Assembly (NCBI GenBank): GCA_022419385.1
Contig: JAJUBI010000005.1
Location: 930,001 to 994,000, forward strand
Length of the DNA stretch: 64,000 nucleotides
Direction of reading: 5' to 3'
From: Paraconiothyrium sp. Pb-2020
Lineage: Eukaryota; Ascomycota; Dothideomycetes; Pleosporales; Didymosphaeriaceae
Positions 54,575 to 64,000 of the stretch are shown here, piece after piece. Every line of letters starts with the position of its first letter. Position 1 is the first letter of the stretch. A model generated the notes under the pieces. It did no database searches, had not been told where the DNA came from, and saw only the letters and a program-made list of their open reading frames with translations. Position numbers and translations under genes: made by a program.

Positions 54575-56268
54575 TGTGGAAGATGTGACGGAAGCTTGAT
54601 CGCTGAACGAGTATGTCGAGTTCGCAAGACTGCTTGCAAGGCTTCGCAGCGAAGGCGCCTCAGGGGAACCTCTCTGCATATATACTTGCTCTACGTGTAC
54701 GACGCATTGCCACCTGACATGCATATAAACCCTTGAGCGAGCGCTCGCTTATGTTTACGCCAGCCGTGCACCACTCACCTGCATCTTTCTTTCTGCATAT
54801 CTGCGAGCTAAGCTGCATGTTATCGAGCTAGCACACTTATTCGGGAATGATTCGATCGACAAAGATTAGAAAAGACACTTGAAGTTCGAATGCAAGGCGT
54901 GTGATTCATCGGCCCCGGAGATCCTTGAGGATATGGTTTTCCGGTCCAGTACCCCACGGGGAAGCAACGCCCATCGACCTTCCTTACCAGTGCGGGGAGA
55001 TTTTACGTCGCCGAAGCACGTCTTCTGTGGCAGATTTCCTTTGTGGAGAGTCATCGGCGGACCCTTGCTGAAGATCGCTGAGTCGCGTAATCATAGGTTG
55101 GGATCATATTGTGACTATGCAGCTGAAGTATATACGATAGGGGCAGCATGTGCGTAAGCATGTACAAAGAAAGCTCTGCTGAGAATTACGATCTGAAGAA
55201 GATATAATGTGCGCTACGTGTGACTAAGCTTTGCATTGCGCGTTGGACGGTGAGAGATATAGTCGAGAGCATGGTGACACAAAGCGGAGTAGAAGGTACT
55301 CTACCATGTCTTCATCATGCGCTAATCCATTTTTGGAGATCCGTAAAGTACAACGAAACGTGAATCAAAAGGTCGAATGGTTGAGTAGGAGATAGTCGTC
55401 ATCATGTTTGCAACAGGCGGTTTACTACCCGAGTAGCCGTATCTCCATGCTAGTTTCGCCTTATATCCTGATTCTGTAGGCGAGTATTGGGGTTGTGAAG
55501 TGTGAGCCGCGGTTGCAAAACTCGCGGTGGCAAGACTTGAGAGACCCGACTTTGAGAAAACGGTCTGATATGAATGCTTGTGAGCCTATCCAATATATTG
55601 CTGAGGTTGTCGGTGGTGAAACAGTCGCCAAATGGAATACCAAAAGTATCAACGATGAAGTATGCATGAGCTGTCTATGTAGCTATTATATGAATAATCA
55701 AAATCACTCGAGTTTTTCACTGTAAAGCATGCAATATGACGTGGATTTGTACCCGCTTCTTTGGTGAGCACTTACTACAGAGCAGCATCTGAACGCAGGT
55801 CAACCTGCAGATGCAATGGAATACAGTCAGTTGGTCGCAGCGATCTAGCAGTCGAAAGGTAACTTTCTGAGTCACTTGTATCTCTTGGACGATGAAAGCG
55901 ATCTTCGGACGCTGGCAATAGACTGCGCGGCGGCCTTGAAGCGGATGAAGGTCAAATGGGAGGTTGTTGGCCGGGAACGTTTCTCGACAACGTCCCAGTT
56001 CACTAAACCTGTCCTTTGTATAAGGCTCGAAAGCGGTATCGTGGAATTGTTTGACGTCAACTGGTCTTTCGGCTTCAGGATCAAGGAAAGTTGGGGGGCG
56101 TTTCGGAGGCCATGCATGGTTGTGTATCGTCCGAACAAGTACGAGACACCGCTTCCAGACCTGCCTTACTTCCGCACGACGTAGATTTTCTATATTGGGT
56201 ACTGGTCTGCTTGGCCTGTGCTCAAGCGCAGTATTCCTAGACTATGGGTTCGCCAGTTGTTCCCATGA
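54575..56268. other. Gene-poor stretch; possible upstream exon of the RING gene
   Basis: 1.7 kb with short ORFs. The frame open from 55849 (after a CTAG that could be a splice acceptor) to 56184 looks protein-like: DLRTLAIDCAAALKRMKVKW, then VLCIRLESGIVELFDVNWSF. It may be an exon of the RING gene downstream, but I found no phase-consistent join. A TATA-like GCATATATAC near 54677 precedes the TRI12-type gene (minus strand side). Confidence 0.35.
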
Positions 56269-56715
56269 ACCCATTATACTGGTGGTGAAGAGGCAGCGGT
56301 TCCCATTGAGCATAGGCGCGGCGAAGTGCGATGTGGTATCTGCTTCATATCCTTCGACGACCCGAGCATCGAAGTTGTTGCAGTCAGACAATGCAAGCAT
56401 GTCTTTTGCGGCCGTTGCCTGGACACTTGGTGTGACATGGAGCGAGAGGCGAGCACAGCGGTTCCATGTCCTCTATGCCGAGGCATCATTGGTTGGGCAC
56501 CGAGCTTCCTAGTTGAAGTATGCAAGCGTTGCAAGGATACGACGAAGGTGCCTCATAAGTACTGGGTGTACGAAGAGCTTGTGTGGTGGTGGGGAGCGTA
56601 TCTGAAAGAGAAACGAAGGCGTCAGCCGAGCGCACCGAGCGTGCAGGATGTGGGATTAGTTGCAGTTTGGTGGAGATCCTTATTTCACGTCAGTCATGGT
56701 ATGAGTTGCGATTAA
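56269..56715 (+). CDS. RING-finger protein (C-terminal exon; 5' end unresolved)
   Basis: A C3HC4 RING is clear: CGIC (C1-C2), then CKHVFCGRC with the third Cys, the His and the next Cys pair, and CPLC as the last pair. RING proteins are usually E3 ubiquitin ligases, and the finger recruits E2. After the finger comes CKRCKDTTKVPHKYW, with one more CxxC, then a basic/Trp-rich tail (ELVWWWGAYLKEKRRRQ). The frame is open from 56269, but no in-frame ATG precedes the finger and only a GTG lies at 56326. An upstream exon spliced in at one of several AGs (56292, 56296 or 56316) is therefore needed. The product is probably small. A decayed gene is the alternative. Confidence 0.55.
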   Translation, partial: THYTGGEEAAVPIEHRRGEVRCGICFISFDDPSIEVVAVRQCKHVFCGRCLDTWCDMEREASTAVPCPLCRGIIGWAPSFLVEVCKRCKDTTKVPHKYWVYEELVWWWGAYLKEKRRRQPSAPSVQDVGLVAVWWRSLFHVSHGMSCD

Positions 56716-56891
56716 AGCGAAGCCATGGCCGAAACTTCTGAGTGTTGACGGCGAAAGGTGTTGACATAAATTTGGCATTTCAGCGCAGCACAGCGTATTC
56801 AACATATGTTACAACCACAACGCCACCCAATGCATGTTCTTTACTATACACATCCTACACGCCGCAATTCGCGCATCGCACAGCGCTACCC

Positions 56892-57333
56892 TCATTTGAA
56901 GTTCGCCTGACCTGGTATATCCTTGATTTCCTCGAACTTTGTACCCATCTTGACGATGGAATACCGTATCAGACGAGGATCCAAACTCATTGTGCGTCGT
57001 AGCGAATGCTGTGTGCGAGCGCTGGCGTCGAAGCGCATGATGAAGTGGTGACCGACGTTGTGGGAGGACTGTAGCTTTTTGGCAGGCTTCGGGAGGAGGA
57101 AGGTGCCCCAGTTGGTGACGCCGCGGACGACGCCATTTTTCTCGAGGACAATCTTGCCGGCGGTCTTTGCGATTCTGGAAGGCGCGGGTTAGAAGGCGCT
57201 GGGATCGGAGAGGAGAGGTTTACTCTTTGACTTCGGAGAGGCGGCCGGGGCGCACCTGCTGCTGTTAGCATCATCATCGTCGCCTCTACCATTACGGGAA
57301 AATGCGCACCACCCCAATCATCTCGTACAGCAT
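56892..57333 (-). CDS. MRP17: Mitochondrial small-subunit ribosomal protein bS6m (Mrp17)
   Basis: Three exons: 57333-57310, 57255-57224 and 57174-56892, with introns of 54 nt (GTGCGC, branch GCTAACA, GCAG) and 49 nt (GTAAAC, branch TCTAACC, CCAG), giving 112 aa. The first two exons are only 24 and 32 nt. The product reads MLYEMIGVVRPGRLSEVKE, then IAKTAGKIVLEKNG, VVRGVTNWGTFLLPKP, HHFIMRFDASARTQHSLRRT and LDPRLIRYSIVKMG, the normal order of bacterial-type S6 in fungal mitoribosomes. It binds the central domain of the 15S/16S rRNA with bS18m. The basic internal sequence, without a cleavable leader, is typical of Mrp17. It is head-to-head with the glycine-cleavage H-protein gene. Confidence 0.9.
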
Positions 57334-57563
57334 GTTGGCGGGCCGTCGCGTTGGCGTGTGTCTGGGGTGGATTATTTGAGGACTCAGATGGGTTGCCCGA
57401 CGGCCGACCGCCGCACTGCTAGATTTTTCTAAAACAGTATTAGCTCCAACGCGGACGTCCCGCGTCATTCGCTGCTAGCTCGACAGCTCCAAGCCCGATT
57501 GTCCAGGACATCTTCACCGAAACTCGTTCTCTCCACTCCTACAGCACACAAAACACATTCACA
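57334..57563. promoter_or_regulatory. Short bidirectional promoter of two mitochondrial-protein genes
   Basis: 230 bases separate the start codons of the bS6m gene (minus) and the H-protein gene (plus). The core promoters of both must lie here. It contains a T/A-rich stretch (TTTTTCTAAAACAGTATTAG, 57424-57443) and no obvious TATA box. Shared control of the two mitochondrial genes is inference. Confidence 0.6.
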
Positions 57564-58201
57564 ATGGCCGCCCGCTTCTCCGTTGTCCGCGCAGCTTGCC
57601 AATTGACCTCGTCCGCCGCCCGCAAGCAATCGCCGTTTGCTTGCCAATGGCAGAGGTCCAGCGTCCAGCAGCAACGGCTATTCACGGTGTCCGCCCAGAG
57701 TACGCACTTTTGCTCCCGCACAGTCTGACGAGTGTTGCTGATGGGCGCGTAGTGTTGGAGAAGAAGTATACCGAAGATCACGAGTGGATTGAGGCTTCTG
57801 CCGACGGCAAGACATGTATGTCGCATTGCTTTCACTTTCCCCGCCTCTACCACCCCCCCTGCGATTGTATGCTAACAGCATGTCAAGTTACTCTCGGCAT
57901 TTCCGAGTACGCAGCAAAAGCCCTCGGTGACGTTGTCTACGTCGAGCTTCCCGAAGTCGACCTTGAAGTCAGCTCCGGCGAGGCTATTGGCGCCGTCGAG
58001 TCGGTCAAGTCTGCCTCTGACATCCTCAGCCCCATCGGCGGCACTGTTACTGAAGTCAACGACGCATTACAAGAGAAGCCCGGAAACCTAAACAAGGACC
58101 CTGAGGGCGACAGCTGGATTGCTAAGATTGCCATCAGCGGTGAGCCTGAGGGCAAGCTGATGAGCAAGGAGGAGTACACTGCTTTCACCGAGGAGGCATA
58201 A
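57564..58201 (+). CDS. GCV3: Glycine cleavage system H protein, mitochondrial
   Basis: Exons 57564-57699, 57753-57815 and 57888-58201 flank introns of 53 nt (GTACGC..CGCGTAG) and 72 nt (GTATGT, branch GCTAACA, TCAAG), giving 170 aa. The first ~45 residues are basic and Ser/Gln-rich, a mitochondrial presequence. The body shows KKYTEDHEWIE, LGISEYAAKALGDVVYVELP and IGAVESVKSASDILSPIGG, where the Lys in ESVKSASD is the lipoylated one. H protein carries the aminomethyl and electron-pair intermediates between the P, T and L proteins when glycine is split to CO2, NH3 and methylene-THF in the matrix. It also serves as a lipoate donor in lipoylation. The length matches fungal orthologues. Confidence 0.94.
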
Positions 58202-58403
58202 GCTGTTACTGTTGTAAAAGTGTAAAGTGTATATGACGAGTCCACAAACTTCAACAAGTCCGCGGCCATAAGCTGGTCTGTCTCTAAACCCTGTTCGTCC
58301 TATAAAGTGTGAACAGGTTGAGCTAACAATACCATCTATCATTACAACAAGCCAATAAACAACCACAAACACAATACGAACCGTTAGCACCTCTTTCTCA
58401 CCC

Positions 58404-59426
58404 CTACTTTTCGTCTTCCACAACCTTAATCGCCACCTTCCCTCTCGCATGCCCTGTTCCCGTCTTCGCAAACGCCTTCCTAAAGTCCTCGATCCTCCAC
58501 ACACTATCGACCCACCCCTTCACCAGCCCTTTCTCAATGGACCTCCCAATAGCCGCCAATTCACTGCTCCTACTGACCATGACGAACCACTCGTTCTTTA
58601 CACCACTCGGCTTACCGGCCTTAGGTTCCCGGAAACCGGGCACAACCGAGATATAAGCGCCGTTGTCCTGAACAGCATTCCATCCATCCAGCATCGCCGT
58701 GCCACCCACACAATCAAACACAAGATCGAATTTCCTTGCCTCTTTCCCACCAACCCATTCCTTCATGCTCATCTTGGTATAGTCGACCACATCAGCACCT
58801 AAGCTTGTCACGAATTCCGAGTTCCGAGTGGAAGTAGTCCCGGCAACATAGGCTCCTGCAAGCCTAGCGAACTGAACCGCCATAATACCCACGCCGCCCG
58901 CCGCGCCCAGCACAAGCACCCTCTTCCCCTTGGCTAGCTTTGTGCCCACGACCTTTCCAGCATCCGTCACGTGCGGTACGCTTTCGTCCCTATAAGTACC
59001 AGTCAACAACACCTTTTCAAACACCGCCTGCCACGCCGTCAATGCACTCATCGGCACCGCAGCCGCCTCAGTCATGTCCAACCCCCTCGGAACTCTCGCC
59101 GCCTCAGACGGTAAAATCGTCGCCTATTTTCGCGCCGTGCCTTCGCGGTCAGCCATCACGCGGCCAAAGACCTGGTCTCCGGGTTTGAAGGGAGAGTTGG
59201 GGACGGAGGTCAGGATAGTGCCGCTGACGTCGTAGCAGGGGATGTGATTCGTGGGCCAGGAGACAAAGGTAGCCCAGGTGAGCTCGCCATTTGTTACAGC
59301 GGTGCTGTGGACTTTGATGATGTGTTCGTCTTGGGATGAAGGGACTGGTGCGGTCGAGGTGAACGAGAGGGTGGAGGTAGTGGTGTTGAAGATGATGGCT
59401 CTTTGCTGTTGGGGGAGAGAGGGCAT
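58404..59426 (-). pseudogene. Medium-chain dehydrogenase/quinone reductase gene broken by one in-frame TAG
   Basis: One continuous frame from the ATG at 59426 to the stop at 58404 would encode 340 residues, but codon 101 is TAG (59126-59124). The N-terminal part is the MDR GroES-like fold (EHIIKVHSTAVTNGELTW, then YDVSGTI and GDQVFGRV). The stop falls in REGTARK*ATILPSEAARV, where family members have REGSAREYAV or similar, so Tyr is the expected residue. Downstream are EAAAVPMSALTAWQA, the NADPH loop VLVLGAAGGVGIMAVQFARL and VFDCVGGTAMLDG, all intact. Such zinc-free reductases reduce quinones or enones with NADPH. Removing the stop as a 36-nt intron would also delete conserved residues. A strain-specific null allele or a sequence error is likely. 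Confidence 0.75.
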
Positions 59427-60065
59427 ATTGAATGTCGCCTGGAGGGAGTATTTGGATTAGATGGGAGTGGATGGTCGGTTAGGTTGCAAGGATTCAAGAC
59501 TCAGCTGTAGATGTTGATTTTGTTGTGACATCAATGCCTCCTCAGTCTTCTTCATCACCTCTTATATATGTGAATCCTCATCCTCTCCATATAGTCTGGA
59601 TTCCTCTTCTTTCCCTTCCCTTGCAATAGCTCACCACTGAACCACGACCGAGACACCGATGACCGACGCTCAACATGCAGCATCGCGATGTAGTAAGCCA
59701 GCTATCCCTTCCCTTGCCCTACCCAGACGACTAACGGCATATACCTCACACTAACATATGCAAGCGCCGAAATAGCAAAGACATTGTGCATGCAAGGAAC
59801 TACCCGTGGTGCTGCAACAAAGAATGAGTAAGCGGCACTTCGGCTGCCAAGCCTCGGTATCTCGGATAGTTTTCCCTACACCGGAGTATGATCATCATGG
59901 GACTGCGCGAGCAAAAGAAGGAAGCAAACCCGACATTTGAGATATCAGAGTGCAAATATTCACATATGTCCAAAATGGGAGGACGCAACTGACTAAGGTA
60001 GCATAACATGTTTGATAGAAAGACTCTCCCTCATCTACCTAGACTCAGCCGCTAATGCAATCGTA
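59427..60065. other. Intergenic, 0.64 kb
   Basis: 5' flank of the broken reductase gene and 3' flank of the nucleoporin gene. A pyrimidine-rich region (CTTCATCACC to TTTCCC, 59548-59625) stands out. Only one 69-codon minus ORF. No RNA gene or repeat was seen. Confidence 0.4.
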
Positions 60066-63000
60066 CTATGAAAACATGTTTTGTCTCGCCCTCTTTTGGC
60101 TTGTTGAATCTTCGAACTGTTTTTGAGTCAGTATGAAATCTTTGAAGTCATCTCGGTTTACACGTACCTCTAAAAATCCAGTGACCTCAACCAGAACCGT
60201 GAAGCAGTCCACCAATTCGCTCAAGTCCTCCATTAGAACGCCGTCTTGTCCTATACCGGCACCGACGTTGACACTCCTCTTGAAGATGGCGACCATACTC
60301 TGTCTGCTCTCCTTGAGAAATTCGCGGGCCGCGAAAACCGTCTGGTCATTGTTGCGTCCACGTGCCAGCACCGCGGCGTTGATAACGCGCAGTACAGCAA
60401 GCATGAGCTCATAGTACTTCTTGAGCGCGTTGGGGTCATCGAATTCGAGACCAATGTCTGGATCCACGTCAAAGATACGCGACTCGCGTGTGGAAGTGAA
60501 GAGGCCGGCATTGAGTACGGAGGTGGCGCCAACGTGGGTTTGACATATTCTGAGGAGGAGTGCAAGACTGGCGTCGTAGAAGGATAGTAATGTTGAGACT
60601 TGAGGCCCGGTAGCTATCTTCAGTTCCTCGGGTATGTGTTTAATATTGTCGACGAGCACACCAGTGAAGTTCAGCGAGCCGAAGGTGTCAAGCATATATT
60701 TGGATTCCTGGCGAGTGGCCACTGCTACAAGTGCGTTGAGCAGAAGCAAAGCTGAGATGCGGCAGTTGCCATCGCCACTGTATGCGTCGTCGCATATGAC
60801 CTCCAAGAGCTGGCTGCCACAATTTTTAATCGTAGTCAGCGTATGTCGTCCCAGCAAGGAGCCTCTGGTCGCTGTTTCGAAGGTGCCATGGATGTATCGG
60901 AAACAGATCTGGTAGCAATATTTTCGAAGCGTGGGGGTTGTGATGGGGCTGTAGATACCTGCCAAAGCTGCACGGAAGAGCTGTGAGAGCCGATCATTCG
61001 CCAGATCGCCATTCCTCGTCTTTTCGAATGCATTGGATTTGAGATCGATTTTCTCGACGAGGGTCTCGGAGAGACTAGCTAGTTGCAATGCAGTGCTCGA
61101 GTCCGCTCCGTAGGAAAGTTCGAGTTTCGGAAGAATGACCTGCAAAGCTTGGAGGATGAAAGCCGTTCGTTCACTGTCATCGAATTCACCTGCGTGGAGT
61201 GTGACCGTTAACAGCTGAACCCACGAGTGTAAGATGTCTTTGTGATAGCGAGCAAGCTGTCTCCGACGATTCCAATCCTCAAAGAGCTCGAGCAACATGT
61301 CACCCTCTTGTACCCTTCTGATCTCTTCTTCACCAGCGAGACCTTCGAATTTCCTCCAATACTTCATCTTCAGCAGCATGACCTGTTCCAAGAGAGGTAT
61401 TGAATACGTGGAAACGTCGTCCTTCTCTTCCTGACAAGATTCCAGATTGACTCCCACGAAGAATTCATGATGCATTTCGCCTGGCTCGGGGTAGGAAAAT
61501 TCCATGAAGTCGAACAGGTTGAAAATATCTGCGGTGCGTATGGTATCTTCGCCGGGTCGGACAGCTGTGCCGAGCAGAAGAGACTGGATTCTAGTCCTCA
61601 AGCTAAACAGTCCTTCCTTCACACTGTATCGCAATTCTCGCGACTCGTAATCTAGGAAAGCTGCGCGGCGCTGAAGAAAAAGTTGGAGGGCAAGAGCAGG
61701 CTGGCCTATGAAGAATGACGACATCGCACCCGCCGCGACCTCCTCGAGGCCCTGCTGAAGGGACATTCCATCCCAGGGGGTACGTAGGTCAACAACCTGA
61801 AGGCGGATCGCCTCCTCGAAGGGCATGCCAAATTCCCGCATCTGCTCCATGACAATGCTGCCAGTCAGCGGTGATCGCCACAACCTCTGCAAGATTTCCC
61901 AGCACTTAGTCTTGATGACGGACATCCACGCAATGTAGTTGCCACCATCTTCAGCAGGATAATGGTAAGCAAGTAGTAGAATCGCATGGAACAGAGAACT
62001 TTCATTCTCGAAAAGGCTATCGGGAGCAACCTTCACCGTATTATTCTCGCAGGACAAGCCAAGAAGGATATGGGCTATTGTGGGCCTTTGCGATACAGCG
62101 ATGAGGCAGCTGTTGAGGAATTCGAGGATCCGAAGTTTGATGATGTAACCTGGTGCTTCTTGCAGAGCATCAAGCTCATCCACATTGAACTTCAGAAGGC
62201 TGGCTAACGAGCGACCTATACGTTCTGCTTCGTTGTCTTTCTCAAGGATGCCAACAATCTTGCTGCGGCCGGTACGTTGCCCAAAGCCGGCTGGAGATAC
62301 TGCAAGCTTTCGCGATGATGCCATCTTCTCTAAGAGTTGTAGAGAGGCAATTGTAAGCGACTCGTGCCCGGTACCACAATACAGGCCAAGATCCACGATG
62401 ATTTGGAGGTTGTTGAGAACCGCGTCCTCGAAGGAGGCAAGCGAGAGGTTCGAAACGGGTGAACGGTGGATCGAGATTTGTTGCTTAAGCAGCGGACGAA
62501 CAATGTCTAAGTAAGTAGCCTGCAGCTTCATAACCAGGTCCATCACCTCTATGCTCAACATCAATGATTGAACTAACGGCGAATCGGTAGGAGTGGCATC
62601 AACTTCGGCGACGTCGTGATGAGACGATGCGAAGAGGGCTTTGATAACCTTGTCGTTGAAAAGCCATTCCATAACCCTTGTAAAAGGGTGCAGGGTGACA
62701 TACACAGCCAACGATGAGGTTTCGATGACTTCGTCAACGGGAATGTGTGACTTGTTAGCAAAGACGACTAGATTTTCGTTGAAAGTCTGCAAGCACGTGA
62801 CCATGAATCTCAGACAGGTCCATCTCAATACATGACGCTGCAATGGGTCTTGCACTTCCAGGCTTCTGTCAGCAAATACTTGGTGCATGACAAAGTCAAT
62901 GTAGTTCTCGATGCCAGGGATACGTCGATTCGAGCCCAAAGCTTCTGGGAATGGAAGACTGTCGTTCAGCGTGTCGTTGTCCGGATATGGCTCCACCAGA

Positions 63001-64000
63001 GCCTGTAACAGGCGGATGAAAGCGATGGATTCGTCGTACCCATCTGCAAGAGTGGCCCATAGTTCGTCGCGAGGAGTCGAGTTCAGAGCGCTGGTTTGTT
63101 TTGAGCTAACATAAAACCCGGAAACCGTCCATTCATCCAGAGCATTCCACGTCGCAGTGGACCGCTCCTTGCTCTTATCCACAAGAAGGGCCGACGCAGC
63201 ATCGAATGCGGCTGCGCGAAGGCCAGTGACAACCTTGTCAGTGCACAACCCGAAGCATATACCCGCCAGGTTATACTCTGGATGCTCTAGAACATAATGG
63301 CGCGCTAAGGAAGACTCGCGACAAAGATGCCCTAGCAAACGCAGGTAGCTCTCGAGCATCGTTGCACTTTCAGGCTCCACGATCTGGTCGACCGCATGTT
63401 GTGACGGTGCGTATAAGCTGCCTTGAATGGTCTTCTTCGGTTCATGAATGTTGAGTTGGAATTCCATCAACTCATTGAATATGTGAGTATAGCTGAGGGA
63501 GCTGGTCCTTCGGATTTTACCAGTAGACGACGCTCCTTCTTCCAACAAGAAGCGATGCGCAGAGTCGGCGTTGGCGTTTCCAGTAGATATCGCGCGAAGC
63601 ATTTCGCAGAACATGGCAATTCGTGGCGTGGGTTGACGTTTGGCTGCCCATTGGAGGAAACCGTAAAGGTTGCTCTCCTTATCGGACCAAAAGTCTTCAG
63701 CAGCATCTGGTGAGCCGTCATATGCGTAGGAGACGATGACAAGGAATCGCTCGAGATGCAGAGGATATTCTCCTGTGGATTGTTGGAAATGTAGTTGTAG
63801 GCGCCTCCGCTGATCATCTTCCTCCGCTTTTAGTTTCCGTAGCGTATCGGGCATGTTAGTGATGAAGGAATCCACAAAGTACTGCAGTTGCTCAGTGACA
63901 AGAACTCGAAAGAATTCCTCAGGCTGAGGTGACTCAGGGGCCAGGACGGCCGCATCCTGCAAAAGTGACGAAATCATGCTGGTCTTCTGAGGATCATACC
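60066..64000 (-). CDS. Nucleoporin of the Nup192/Nup205 family, C-terminal part (runs off the right edge)
   Basis: The frame is open from the window end to 60066, about 1310 residues, and the ATG at 63977 is internal (DPQKTSMISSLLQ continues upstream). Fungal Nup192 is about 1700-1900 aa, so roughly 400-500 N-terminal residues lie outside. The protein is all-helical and Leu-rich, with no repeats or catalytic motifs. Family-like blocks are HLERFLVIVSYAYDGSPDAA, SNLYGFLQWAAKRQPTPR, YLRLLGHLCRES and ALLVDKSKERSTATWNALD. Nup192 is an alpha-helical scaffold of the inner ring of the nuclear pore complex and binds Nic96 and linker Nups. Nup188 is the main alternative. A 51-nt segment near the 3' end (60167-60117: GTACGT, CTGACT, AACAG) looks like an in-frame phase-0 intron before the terminal FEDSTSQKRARQNMF. 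Confidence 0.78.
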   Translation of the reverse strand, partial: YDPQKTSMISSLLQDAAVLAPESPQPEEFFRVLVTEQLQYFVDSFITNMPDTLRKLKAEEDDQRRRLQLHFQQSTGEYPLHLERFLVIVSYAYDGSPDAAEDFWSDKESNLYGFLQWAAKRQPTPRIAMFCEMLRAISTGNANADSAHRFLLEEGASSTGKIRRTSSLSYTHIFNELMEFQLNIHEPKKTIQGSLYAPSQHAVDQIVEPESATMLESYLRLLGHLCRESSLARHYVLEHPEYNLAGICFGLCTDKVVTGLRAAAFDAASALLVDKSKERSTATWNALDEWTVSGFYVSSKQTSALNSTPRDELWATLADGYDESIAFIRLLQALVEPYPDNDTLNDSLPFPEALGSNRRIPGIENYIDFVMHQVFADRSLEVQDPLQRHVLRWTCLRFMVTCLQTFNENLVVFANKSHIPVDEVIETSSLAVYVTLHPFTRVMEWLFNDKVIKALFASSHHDVAEVDATPTDSPLVQSLMLSIEVMDLVMKLQATYLDIVRPLLKQQISIHRSPVSNLSLASFEDAVLNNLQIIVDLGLYCGTGHESLTIASLQLLEKMASSRKLAVSPAGFGQRTGRSKIVGILEKDNEAERIGRSLASLLKFNVDELDALQEAPGYIIKLRILEFLNSCLIAVSQRPTIAHILLGLSCENNTVKVAPDSLFENESSLFHAILLLAYHYPAEDGGNYIAWMSVIKTKCWEILQRLWRSPLTGSIVMEQMREFGMPFEEAIRLQVVDLRTPWDGMSLQQGLEEVAAGAMSSFFIGQPALALQLFLQRRAAFLDYESRELRYSVKEGLFSLRTRIQSLLLGTAVRPGEDTIRTADIFNLFDFMEFSYPEPGEMHHEFFVGVNLESCQEEKDDVSTYSIPLLEQVMLLKMKYWRKFEGLAGEEEIRRVQEGDMLLELFEDWNRRRQLARYHKDILHSWVQLLTVTLHAGEFDDSERTAFILQALQVILPKLELSYGADSSTALQLASLSETLVEKIDLKSNAFEKTRNGDLANDRLSQLFRAALAGIYSPITTPTLRKYCYQICFRYIHGTFETATRGSLLGRHTLTTIKNCGSQLLEVICDDAYSGDGNCRISALLLLNALVAVATRQESKYMLDTFGSLNFTGVLVDNIKHIPEELKIATGPQVSTLLSFYDASLALLLRICQTHVGATSVLNAGLFTSTRESRIFDVDPDIGLEFDDPNALKKYYELMLAVLRVINAAVLARGRNNDQTVFAAREFLKESRQSMVAIFKRSVNVGAGIGQDGVLMEDLSELVDCFTVLVEVTGFLEVRVNRDDFKDFILTQKQFEDSTSQKRARQNMFS

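Noticed and set aside
59124..59159. 36-nt intron that would remove the TAG in the reductase gene
   Set aside because: GTGATG, CTGACC and AATAG are present, but the length is below usual fungal introns and the removed residues are conserved in the family.
1..64000. Transposons, CRISPR arrays, rRNA
   Set aside because: No terminal repeats with a transposase or reverse transcriptase frame, no regularly spaced repeats and no rRNA-like blocks were seen by eye.

Overview
This is a nuclear segment from a filamentous ascomycete (Pezizomycotina). A Dothideomycete is my best guess, but the class is inferred from gene content and is not proven. The signs are many short introns of about 45-125 nt with GT..AG ends and CTRAC/CTAAT-type branch sites, a HET-domain gene, a Dal5-type permease, a TRI12-type transporter and long disordered proteins. 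Genes sit on both strands, there are no operons, and I found no rRNA, tRNA, CRISPR array or transposase. Splice models were built by hand by matching reading phase across introns.

Layout. 1-15.7 kb: a disordered protein (1756-2439), RNA 3'-phosphate cyclase (4083-5309, minus) divergent from a mitochondrial ABC half-transporter of the MDL1/ABCB10 type (6012-8408), a small spliced ORF (8918-9195), a cupin protein with a mitochondrial-like leader (9402-10125), an FMN-less ferredoxin-NADP+/P450-reductase-like flavoprotein (11935-13929) and an epoxide-hydrolase-like alpha/beta hydrolase (14848-15747).

15.9-24.5 kb holds the most unusual block: a protein with one intact and one degenerate kinase domain (15965-18809, minus), a CorA-like two-pass membrane protein split by many introns (19644-21529) and a kinase-TPR fusion (21681-24535). 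I read these as a signalling or allorecognition-like neighbourhood. That is inference.

24.8-37.3 kb: a ketopantoate-reductase-like enzyme, a Dal5-family MFS permease, the WD40 protein STRAP, an orphan Cys-rich protein, a HET-domain gene whose frame is cut by one TGA, and a small CCCH-like protein. 37.8-45.2 kb: Tudor-SN (SND1) and a large disordered protein. 45.2-49.4 kb is gene-poor.

49.4-64 kb: a signal-peptide plus single-TM surface protein, a TRI12-type MFS transporter whose first intron ends in GG instead of AG, a RING protein, a divergent pair of nuclear genes for mitochondrial proteins (ribosomal bS6m and glycine-cleavage H protein), a medium-chain reductase gene broken by one in-frame TAG, and the C-terminal part of a Nup192/Nup205-type nucleoporin that runs off the right edge.

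Three neighbouring accessory genes (HET, TRI12, reductase) each carry one point lesion in an otherwise intact gene. This suggests ongoing gene decay, or sequencing error, in this strain.
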